Positions 7,474 to 14,663 of a DNA stretch of 64,000 nt are shown one piece after another. Below the pieces are notes generated by a model. It made no database searches. It was not told the origin of the DNA and was given only the letters and a program-made list of their open reading frames with translations. Within the stretch, counting starts at the first letter, position 1; every line of letters begins with the position of its first letter. This DNA is from an uncultured Latescibacterota bacterium. Its GTDB lineage: Bacteria; Latescibacterota; UBA2968; UBA8231. Location of the stretch: NCBI GenBank assembly GCA_958295495.1, contig OY282352.1:2852001-2916000 (forward strand), read 5' to 3'. The position numbers and the translations under genes were made by a program.

Positions 7474-8868
7474 ATGGCGCTAAAGAAATCCCTCGACCCC
7501 AAAGAGTCAAGCGCGACCCAATACCTGCATCAGCGGCGCATTGCTCTCCTCGGCCTCGGCGTGGAAAACCGCGCGTTGGCCCGCTTTCTCCACGCGCGCC
7601 AGATTCCCTTTTCCGCGTGCGACGCCCGCGCCCCGGCCACTCCAGTGGAGGGCGTACAACAGTGGCGCATCGGCGAAAGCTACCTCGCTGACCTGACCGA
7701 CTTCGACCTGCTGTTCCGGACGCCGGGCCTGCCGACGCTGGACCCGCACCTGTGTGCTGCGCGCCGTTGCGGCGTCGAAGTATCGAGCCAGACGCGTCTG
7801 TTTCTACAGCTATGCCCCGCGCCAGTACTCGGCGTCACCGGCACTAAGGGCAAGGGGACCACGACCGCGCTGCTGCACGCGCTCTTGGACACTGATCCCG
7901 CGGCCCGGGCGTTCAGCGGCGGCAACATTGGCCGGCCGCCGCTCGAATTCGTCGATGAGCTACAGCCGACCGACCGGGTGGTTCTAGAGCTGTCTAGCTT
8001 CCAATTGCAAGACCTCGACCAAAGTCCGCATATCGCCGTGGTCCTCTCGGTTGCCGAGGATCACCTCGACTATCACGCCGACCGCGCCGAATACGTCGCC
8101 GCTAAAAAATCCATCTGCCGCGACCAGACCCCCGGCGACATCCTCATTGTCAATCGGGACTGTCCCACGGCCCGGACCTTTGCCGCAGAGAGTCCAGCCG
8201 CTCTTTGGGCTTTTAGCACAACCGCCCCGAGCGTTCCGGGTGCGTGGATTGCCGACGGCCAGTTGTGGGCCTGCCGCCCTGGGGCGCGCCCGACCGCCCT
8301 TTGTCCGGTGGCCGACCTGTCCCTCCGGGGCCGGCACAATTGGAGCAACGCCGCCGCCGCGGTCGCTGGTGCTTTGGCCTTTGGGGCCCCGGCGACCCAT
8401 TTCGCCGAGGCCCTCCGCGCCTTTGCGGGCCTGCCCCACCGCCTCGAATACGTGGCCGAGCGCGACGGCATGGCCTATTACAACGATTCGCTGGCCACGA
8501 CCGTCGATGCTACCTGTGCGGCCCTCCGCGCCTTCGACGCTCCCCTGCTGCTGATTGCTGGCGGTGCTTCAAAAGGGGCCGACTTCAGTGCCTTGGGCAC
8601 CGCTATTGCCGCTGGCCATGTCCGCGCCGTGCTGCTGATCGGCCAAGAGGCTCCGCGCATTGCCGCCGCTGTACAGCGGGCGGGTGCAGGCGAGATTGCC
8701 CACTGCTGCCGCGACCTACCCCAAGCCCTAGACACCGCCCGCCAGTTCGGCCAAACTGGCGACGTGGTGCTGCTCTCGCCGGCCTGCGCCAGCTTCGATC
8801 AGTTCTCCAGCTACGCCGCCCGAGGCGACCTGTTCAAAAGGCTGGTCCGCACCCGTCCAAAACCATAG
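7474..8868 (+). CDS. murD: UDP-N-acetylmuramoylalanine--D-glutamate ligase
   Basis: Mur ligase of 464 aa. The frame is open further upstream to 7378, but MurD homology begins after the ATG at 7474. Motifs: N-terminal GLGVENRALARFL, ATP loop TGTKGKGTT, NIGRP, ELSSFQL, EDHLDYH, HNWSNAAAA, GLPHRLE, YYNDSLAT, and the MurD-specific C-terminal LLSPACASFDQFSSYAARGD. It adds D-glutamate to UDP-MurNAc-L-alanine in the cytoplasm. Transcribed divergently from the lectin operon. No mur cluster surrounds it; murB is 43 kb away. Confidence 0.93.
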   Translation: MALKKSLDPKESSATQYLHQRRIALLGLGVENRALARFLHARQIPFSACDARAPATPVEGVQQWRIGESYLADLTDFDLLFRTPGLPTLDPHLCAARRCGVEVSSQTRLFLQLCPAPVLGVTGTKGKGTTTALLHALLDTDPAARAFSGGNIGRPPLEFVDELQPTDRVVLELSSFQLQDLDQSPHIAVVLSVAEDHLDYHADRAEYVAAKKSICRDQTPGDILIVNRDCPTARTFAAESPAALWAFSTTAPSVPGAWIADGQLWACRPGARPTALCPVADLSLRGRHNWSNAAAAVAGALAFGAPATHFAEALRAFAGLPHRLEYVAERDGMAYYNDSLATTVDATCAALRAFDAPLLLIAGGASKGADFSALGTAIAAGHVRAVLLIGQEAPRIAAAVQRAGAGEIAHCCRDLPQALDTARQFGQTGDVVLLSPACASFDQFSSYAARGDLFKRLVRTRPKP

Positions 8869-9000
8869 CCGTCCCATCGTTGTATAAACGGCCCGATCTC
8901 CTTTACTTTGTAGGTCGCACCTGCCCAACAGCGACGAAGCGACGAATCCACAACCAAGGCCCCCAATGAACAGGTAGGCCGCAGAGAAGAGAATGCAGCT

Positions 9001-10482
9001 ATGAGTGATCGACCCAATTTGCTGTTCATCATGCCAGACCAACTGCGCCACGACTTTCTCGGCTGCTACGGTGCTCCCCACATCGCCACGCCCCACATCG
9101 ACCGCATCGCTGCCGAGGGCATCCGCTACGACCGCGCGTACAGCTTGCACCCGGTCTGCGTACCGGCGCGTTGTTCGCTGCTTACTGGCCTCAACGCTTG
9201 GCGCACTCACGTGCTCACCAACGGCAACTACCTGCGCCCAGACCACGCTGCGTGCGGCATCCGCACTTGGGCGCAGATGCTGACCGACTATGGCTATTAC
9301 ACCTCGGCCATCGGCAAGATGCACTTCTATCCTTGGGATGCCTCTTTTGGCTTCCAACATCGCATCGCCTGCGAGGACAAGGTGTGGGTCAACATTCAAG
9401 ATGACTACTGGCACTATTTGCAACGGCGCGGGCATCGCAAGTACATGGGCAAGGAGCACCCGGGCTACGACGAAAATCGCGGTGCTTGCGCGTCGCTTTT
9501 GCCTTGGGATTGTTACTGGGATTACTTCGTCGGCGAGGAGGCCGTGCGCTTCATCCGCCAGTACGACCGCGATCAGCCCTTTGCCTGCATGGTGGGTTTC
9601 CCCGGGCCGCACGATCCGTACGACCCCACGCCCGAGTTTTTGGCTAAAGTCGATGGCGACAAAATTCCCGCGCCGGCTCCGGGCGATCCCATCCACCGCG
9701 ACATCCGCGCCGGCATTCATCCACCGCGTCGGCCGGGCGTGCCGATCTGGACGCCGGAAACCGAAGGCCCCTACACCGAAGAGCAGAAGCGCAAGGTGCG
9801 CGCCCACTATTCCGCGCTCATATTGCAGATAGACCACGAGGTAGGCCGCATCCTCGCCGCGCTGGAGGAAAGCGGCCGACTAGACAATACCCTCATTGTC
9901 TTTGCTTCGGACCACGGCGACCTAGTTGGCGATCACGGGGTAAACGCCAAGGGCAATTTCTACGAGGGTAGCTGTCACGTGCCCATGCTCGTGCGCCCGC
10001 CGGGCGGTATGTGCGGTGCAGTGCGCGACGATCTGGTCTGCCTCACGGACGTCACCGCCACCTTGCTGGCGGCGTCCGGTTGCGGCGCACCGGAGTACAT
10101 GGACGCCAAGCCCCTGCCCGGCTTGGGCTTGGCCAGCGATCCCCCGCGCGACATGCTCGTCGGCGGCTTGCAATCCGGCTGGATGGCCTACGACGGGCGG
10201 CACAAGCTGGTGAAGTACGGCAACGGTGCGACCGGGCTTTTCGATTTGCAGGAAGATCCCCAAGAACAGCACAATCTCGCCGAATCCGCGTCACACGCGG
10301 CCGCATACCGGCACTTGGACGCTGCGCTCTGGCGCGAGGTCATGCGCTCCGTACAGGCCTCGCACGACTACAACTTGGTGTACTCGCCTAGGGACGACGC
10401 CTTGTGGGCTAGTAAGACATTCGGCGCGGCGGGGTGGGAGCGGGGCTATCCGCACAATTCAATTCAGAGGGAACAGGCGTAG
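9001..10482 (+). CDS. type I sulfatase (formylglycine-dependent)
   Basis: Protein of 493 aa. N-terminal NLLFIMPDQLRHDFLGCYG carries the first metal aspartates. C53-V-P-A-R57 is the CxPxR sulfatase signature in which C53 would be converted to formylglycine. FASDHGDLVGDHG carries the second metal site. No signal peptide is visible, so it may be cytoplasmic or exported atypically. Its FGE-type activator is not in the window. The 132 bp before the gene hold nothing I recognise. The substrate is probably a sulfated sugar or choline-like ester, but cannot be set from sequence. Confidence 0.9.
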   Translation: MSDRPNLLFIMPDQLRHDFLGCYGAPHIATPHIDRIAAEGIRYDRAYSLHPVCVPARCSLLTGLNAWRTHVLTNGNYLRPDHAACGIRTWAQMLTDYGYYTSAIGKMHFYPWDASFGFQHRIACEDKVWVNIQDDYWHYLQRRGHRKYMGKEHPGYDENRGACASLLPWDCYWDYFVGEEAVRFIRQYDRDQPFACMVGFPGPHDPYDPTPEFLAKVDGDKIPAPAPGDPIHRDIRAGIHPPRRPGVPIWTPETEGPYTEEQKRKVRAHYSALILQIDHEVGRILAALEESGRLDNTLIVFASDHGDLVGDHGVNAKGNFYEGSCHVPMLVRPPGGMCGAVRDDLVCLTDVTATLLAASGCGAPEYMDAKPLPGLGLASDPPRDMLVGGLQSGWMAYDGRHKLVKYGNGATGLFDLQEDPQEQHNLAESASHAAAYRHLDAALWREVMRSVQASHDYNLVYSPRDDALWASKTFGAAGWERGYPHNSIQREQA

Positions 10483-10532
10483 TCGTAGATGGCCGTCATG
10501 CTATGCCGACCTCTTTTCAGGCTCGTCGGCGA

Positions 10533-10877
10533 CTACTCCAACGCCATCGGCAGCAGCGCTTGGTTGTAGCCGACAATTAGGCGCGTCCCGCAGCGGAGCG
10601 CGGGTGCCCGGAGCTTGCCAGAACGCCCTAACAGAAGCTGGAGCAATTCCTCGTCCGCGGGCCGTTGCGACGTCAGGTCGAAGCGGAGGACGCGTTGCCC
10701 TTGGGCGACGAACAGGTCGGTCGCGCCCTCCAGCAGGGCGAGGGCCGCCGTGCCGGCGATCGGTTCTTTGGCTGCACTCTGCACGACGCCATCGGCAATG
10801 CCGTTCTGCACGAGAAACTCTCGTGTGCGCTTGCAACTCGTTCAGTTAGGGCGATGGTAGCGCCATTCTACGGTCAT
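10533..10877 (-). CDS. ArsC-family selenoprotein (UxxC thioredoxin-like)
   Basis: ATG at 10877, 114 codons, with TGA as codon 12 (10844-10842): MTVEWRYHRPN-U-TSCKRTREFL. The rest continues in frame through FVAQGQRVLRFDL, GKLRAPALRCG and LIVGYNQALL to a TAG at 10535-10533. The whole matches the small proteins I know as ArsC family (seleno)proteins: a thioredoxin/ArsC fold with a U/CxxC active site, a K-K...EFL helix and a late LRAP.....LLVG.N motif. A 7-bp hairpin with a GTT loop lies 23 nt past the TGA. If the TGA were a stop, only an 11-residue peptide would result and a GTG start would leave a protein without its active site. Role is presumably a thiol/selenol redox function. It is convergent with the sulfatase. 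Confidence 0.85.
10809..10825 (-). promoter_or_regulatory. SECIS-like hairpin of the ArsC-family selenoprotein
   Basis: Perfect 7-bp stem CACGAGA/TCTCGTG with a three-base GTT loop. Twenty-three nucleotides separate the TGA (10844-10842) from the loop, and G is the first loop base. This meets the bacterial SECIS distance and loop rules. Confidence 0.7.
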
Positions 10878-11091
10878 GGCGAGGGAATGGCCGACGACCT
10901 ATGTCGCAAAAGTTGCTCGCGCAACATGAGGGATAGGCCCAGTAGGATGTGCATATCCGAGCTATCAGGGGCCGTTGCATTGGGCGTTGCGGGTAGGCGT
11001 TTGGTGATAAAGTTCAAGGGGAGCATCTTTTTATTCCTTCACGATGCGGTTTGGAAGGGCTTCCACGCTTTGCGGCCGCAGTGGCTTGGTG

Positions 11092-11223
11092 CTCCATTGC
11101 GATCTCGTATTCGTCCTACTTCATCCCTTCGATCAGGTCGGCCCGGGAGACGCTGCGATCGCGCTCGGCGGCTCGCACCCACCGTGCGACATCCTCCGGC
11201 AATGTAATGGTGATGTTTTTCAT
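11092..11223 (-). pseudogene. decayed CopG/ribbon-helix-helix antitoxin
   Basis: Begins MKNITITLPEDVARWVRAAE, the same start as the intact copy at 48141-48389, but lacks a few residues mid-gene and meets an in-frame TAG at 11118-11116. The recognisable continuation DEYEIAME follows after it. No toxin gene is beside it. Of the region between the selenoprotein start and here (10878-11091) I can say only that it holds no recognisable gene. Confidence 0.7.
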
Positions 11224-11354
11224 GGCACGAAAATAGTGGAATGCGGAAATCGCGTCAACGGACTCGGAGGTAAGCGGTTCTCGGCTTGCCAGCGCACGGG
11301 TGGCCGGGCGCGGCTTGCGCTTAGGCACGTTGGGATTGGAGTTTCGGCTAGCGT

Positions 11355-11418
11355 GAAATGCCCTTGCTGTGCGTCCACCGCCGTTGACCACCCGCTGCAA
11401 GAACGCCTGCAAAATTAG
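11355..11418 (-). pseudogene. small fragment of the ATPase-nuclease gene
   Basis: Reads QAFLQRVVNGGGRTAR in frame, matching LQAFLQRVVNSGGRIER near the nuclease domain of the ATPase at 17274-18866. Only about 60 bp remain. With the fragment at 25959-26105 it marks the outer edges of the duplicated region. Confidence 0.6.
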
Positions 11419-11437
11419 CGTCGGGCGCGTTCAGGCC

Positions 11438-11580
11438 GTCGGCTTGGCAAGCTGCCGGCTGCCGATGCCATAGCGTTTGACCTTGCCGGCCGCAGCGCTG
11501 ATTAGGAGGTGAGGTTGACTACTCCACAAGGTGTATCTCTCTCTTCCAGACCTGGCCTTGGCCGGGGATGTACTGGCCGG
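11438..11580. repeat. copy of 19070-19213 (PIN remnant end plus module end)
   Basis: About 143 bp almost identical to 19070-19213. It holds the last codons of a PIN-domain remnant on the plus strand (GKLPAADAIAFDLAG) and the last codons of the GT-C3 C-terminal module on the minus strand (TGQYI.GQG.VWK.EIHLVE). One more piece of the recombination mosaic. Confidence 0.8.
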
Positions 11581-11985
11581 TCCTCAGCCGACCAAGCCCC
11601 GGTTTCGCAGCGAGGGCAGGCGCGTTATCCACCACAGCATCGCGCCGACGGTTCCGGCGGTGCAGGCCACCGACAGCCACGGGGTCGCGTCCTCCGGGGC
11701 CACGCCCAGCACCCGCCAGATGGCGGCCAGTTCCAGCACCCACAGGAAGTTGGAGTAACCCTCCACCCGCTCGCCGGGGTTGAAGACCAAGCCGTGACCC
11801 TCCAGCAGGTTGCGCACGTAGCGGAAGCTAATGAAGGCGTCGTCGGTCAGGAACCACGACACCGAGGCCAGCCAGACCAACAGGGCCAACCAAGGCAGGC
11901 AAGTCAGGATGAGACCGAGGGATGTGCCTTTACCGGCCCGCTCGACATCGGTCCCTTCATCAGCGCGCCTTGGGTCGCTACTCAT
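11519..11985 (-). pseudogene. internally deleted GT-C-like glycosyltransferase
   Basis: The first about 130 residues (MSSDPRRADEGTD, then [20 protein letters not shown] to SLRNRGLVG) match the N-terminus of the GT-C3 protein at 19151-21274. The sequence then jumps, with a frame change near 11583, straight to the last 20 codons of that protein's C-terminal module. About 1.7 kb of middle is missing. The ATG overlaps the stop of the upstream arylsulfotransferase gene. Confidence 0.8.
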
Positions 11986-14164
11986 TGAGGCGAATTTGCC
12001 CCTCCCAGAGGTGGTTGTAGCCGCCGTCCACGGGGACGTACTGGCCGGTTCTGATTTCGGAGATAGCGTATTCCGGCAGAGGGAGTTCCGCCAGGCATTT
12101 GCCGTCTAATATCGCGCCGAGCGCGTCGAAATTGAAGTCGAGGTTGTCGAAGCCGTGCTGCTGGCGATGTTCGGGGAGGTCGTTCATGTCAACCGGGTCT
12201 AGGTGGAGGAAGAATGTTGCGTCAACGTCCGCCGGTGCGCACGGCTCCTTCACGTAGATGAGAGTGTTCTCGCTGAGATACACATCCCAGTCGGAGCGGA
12301 TGACCGGCGGGCGGTCTCTGACAAATGCTTGGACCATCCGGCCGTCCACAATCACTCCGACATCGCCCGATTGATAGTCGAAGTGTGGCTCCATCCGCTG
12401 CCAGAAGCAGTCGGAATCCGCTAGGCCACTCCATGACCACACTGCCAGTTCGTCCGGCGCGCAATCTCTGGCAAATGCTTGGACCATCCGGCCGTCCACA
12501 ATCACTCCGACATCGCCCGATTGATAGTCGAAGTGTGGCTCCATCCGCTGCCAGAAGCAGTCGGAATATGTGGAGTAAAGTTCGATTGGCTCCCCCGGAG
12601 TCAAGTCCAGCCCTTGCAGACCCGGGTAGTCCGGCGCGTACCGATAAGCGCGGTACACCCAATTAGCCGGAATTTCTGGACCATTTTTTCCCCATCGTTC
12701 CAACGGCACCGACTCGCCTTGACGCAAGGGGCCGTTGTTGGTCGTCGGGTTGACGTATTTCCAAACCGTTTTCCCGGTCGGCGTTACCTCGAAAAGCGTA
12801 CCGTGTACCCCATCGCAAATCAGCGTGTTTCCGTTGGGAAGCCGTTGCGCTCCTGATACATATTTGGCGTAAAAGTCGCTGGGCGTTGCGGCGGTATAAG
12901 TCCATACCGGTTCTGCTGGAGCATAAGCCGAGTCGGAATTCAGCCGGTAGTTGGCCCCGTCCACCGGCGGAGCAATCTCATCTACCGACGAATAACCGCG
13001 CCGGAAATCCGTGAACTCCCAACCATTATTGAAAATGAGGATATTTCCGGCCCCCGGCAGGCCAGGGACAATCCATTGAGGATTATGCGGCCAGAAGAGT
13101 TGCTGGTCATCAGGAGTCCCGGCGCGATAGGCGCGCGGGTTACCCCAGCGGTACAGCAGGTCGCCCCCCTTGCCACTATTTCCGCCGCTGTGGCCGGCCG
13201 CCTCTGCCGTGGTGGTACTGTGGTCGATAATCCATACTTCGCTGAAATGACGGGGCGATAGCATAATCTGGTCCAATTCCGGGTTATAGTCGATTCCGTT
13301 GCTATGTATCCAGTCCCAAGGGTTCTCAAAGCCGGCTACCTCGGAAAGGCGGAAGTTGAGGTCAATCAACTCCGGATGCTCGGCCACCACCCCGAAATTC
13401 GCCTTGCTTGAGTCAAAGTCTTGAATCAGATGATCCCATATCGACCATTCCCAAACAATTTCGCAGCTTGCCGGCCCGGTGGGGCGGGCTTCTACAATAT
13501 GCGGTGCCCTCAAGCGATCAGCGCTGATGAAGTCAGGGTTGGCGCCGGCGGCGATGACCTCCTCGGCCGTTTTACGTTGCCGGGACAGCAGCAGCACATT
13601 CCCGTTGGGCATTTTAAGGAAGTCATGATGCGGATTCCCCTGAGTACAGGCCGAAAGGATATTCCCGTTCCGGTCAATTTCCCGCACATAGCGGCGTTGG
13701 TCGGTAATGGCGAGAGTCAGCAGATTGCCATTCTCCAGCAACCTTGCGAACATGACCTCAGCATCCAATTCCCACTTGTGAACTACCCGCCCCTGATTAT
13801 CAATCAGGTAAATCGTCTCGCTTACGGCTCTATTAAATAAAGTGTAGCCGGCGAATGCCTCCGACTCGTTCAGGAACAACCCGACCGTTTTGGCGGCAGG
13901 CGTCGAGGTAGCCGTGTGGTCAAGAGCCGGCACGGAGGTGGGTGCAAGGCCGATGAACAGGACGAATAGCGCGTTGCGTAACCGGGGCAGCCTCCCCCGG
14001 CGGCGGAGTCGACCGAGGGCAAGCGTCGCCGCTTCAAGCGCCTGCTGCACGAGCCATCCAGCGCCAAGGCGCGCACCGGCGGTAACGGTGCCGGTACAAA
14101 GGCGCGCTACCCGCTCGCCGTCAGTGCTCGTACTCATATATCCACCGATTTCTTCACGCCGCAT
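11978..14164 (-). CDS. arylsulfotransferase-like protein with shared C-terminal module
   Basis: Protein of 728 aa; ATG preceded by AAGGGA. The N-terminus carries a hydrophobic leader (LRNALFVLFIGLAP) also found in the GT-C1/GT-C2 proteins. Residues about 95-500 form an ASST-type beta-propeller: KWELDAEVMFARLLENGNLL, HHDFLKMPNGNVLLL, WDWIHSNGIDYNPELDQIMLS and RWGNPRAY motifs with the conserved histidines. Such enzymes move sulfate between phenolic esters in the periplasm. Then come two near-identical 50-residue stretches (DCFWQRMEPHF...), and finally the about 100-residue module starting DWDVYLSENTLIY, shared with four neighbours. The C-terminus ends IRLNE, overlapping the next ATG. The sulfatase at 9.0 kb and APS reductase at 26.2 kb may relate to sulfate handling, but this is inference. 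Confidence 0.78.
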   Translation of the reverse strand: MRREEIGGYMSTSTDGERVARLCTGTVTAGARLGAGWLVQQALEAATLALGRLRRRGRLPRLRNALFVLFIGLAPTSVPALDHTATSTPAAKTVGLFLNESEAFAGYTLFNRAVSETIYLIDNQGRVVHKWELDAEVMFARLLENGNLLTLAITDQRRYVREIDRNGNILSACTQGNPHHDFLKMPNGNVLLLSRQRKTAEEVIAAGANPDFISADRLRAPHIVEARPTGPASCEIVWEWSIWDHLIQDFDSSKANFGVVAEHPELIDLNFRLSEVAGFENPWDWIHSNGIDYNPELDQIMLSPRHFSEVWIIDHSTTTAEAAGHSGGNSGKGGDLLYRWGNPRAYRAGTPDDQQLFWPHNPQWIVPGLPGAGNILIFNNGWEFTDFRRGYSSVDEIAPPVDGANYRLNSDSAYAPAEPVWTYTAATPSDFYAKYVSGAQRLPNGNTLICDGVHGTLFEVTPTGKTVWKYVNPTTNNGPLRQGESVPLERWGKNGPEIPANWVYRAYRYAPDYPGLQGLDLTPGEPIELYSTYSDCFWQRMEPHFDYQSGDVGVIVDGRMVQAFARDCAPDELAVWSWSGLADSDCFWQRMEPHFDYQSGDVGVIVDGRMVQAFVRDRPPVIRSDWDVYLSENTLIYVKEPCAPADVDATFFLHLDPVDMNDLPEHRQQHGFDNLDFNFDALGAILDGKCLAELPLPEYAISEIRTGQYVPVDGGYNHLWEGQIRLNE
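12315..12567. repeat. in-frame tandem duplication inside the arylsulfotransferase gene
   Basis: A 103-bp segment at 12315-12417 recurs at 12465-12567, offset by exactly 150 bp (50 codons), with only a base or two different. Both encode FWQRMEPHFDYQSGDVGVIV followed by DGRM.QAF. A third relative occurs in GT-C1 and a diverged one in GT-C2. The near identity suggests a recent duplication. Confidence 0.85.
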
Positions 14165-14291
14165 AACAGGAGTCCCTTGTGAAAATTTGAAGATCGCCGG
14201 GGTTGAATAACCACTAGTGCTAGTGAGTTGACCGTGGTCTAGGTAATTCCTACGCTGAGGATGTCCGACCTTTCAGCGCAGGAGCGTCCCG

Positions 14292-14663
14292 ATGACCCTG
14301 GCCGATTTTATTATAACCCTTTTCTATCGAGTTGACCATCAGATGCTTCAGGTGCCGAAACCTCCTCAAGCGGCCTTATATCCCAGTGCGGTGGTAACCT
14401 TGGGGGTGTTGTATGCGCTCAAAGGGGGCAGTAAACGGGCGTTTTACCGCTGGCTGGTCTGGGACTGGCGCGCCTTGTTCCCACCCCGGCCCTCGCGCAC
14501 GCGCTTGTTTCGCTTATTCGCCGCTCATGCCGATTGGACAAATCGCTTCCGCGCTGCGCCGACGACGGTAGGGGTGGTGGATAGCTATGGCATTGAGTTG
14601 ATCCATCGGGTGCGCCACGGCCGGGCGCGGCAACCTATCGGCAAGGAACTGGGGGCGAATTGA
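14292..14663 (+). pseudogene. truncated IS transposase (IS982-like)
   Basis: Starts MTLADFIITLFYRVDH and has YALKGGSKRAFYRWLVWDW, TRLFRLFAAHADW and VVDSYGIELIH, the last carrying the first catalytic Asp. It follows the N-terminal half of IS982-like transposases for about 118 codons, then runs at about 14650 into the C-terminal module of GT-C1 on the opposite strand. The rest of the transposase and the right IS end are gone. The 127 bp before it (14165-14291) probably hold the left IS end, but I could not set a boundary. Confidence 0.65.

Noticed and set aside
8728..9837. 369-codon open frame on the minus strand across murD and the sulfatase
   Set aside because: Overlaps two well-supported genes and shows no family motif; a GC-rich shadow frame.
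11519..11743. Separate small gene ending in EIHLVE
   Set aside because: It is the out-of-frame tail of the deleted GT-C copy, not an independent gene.
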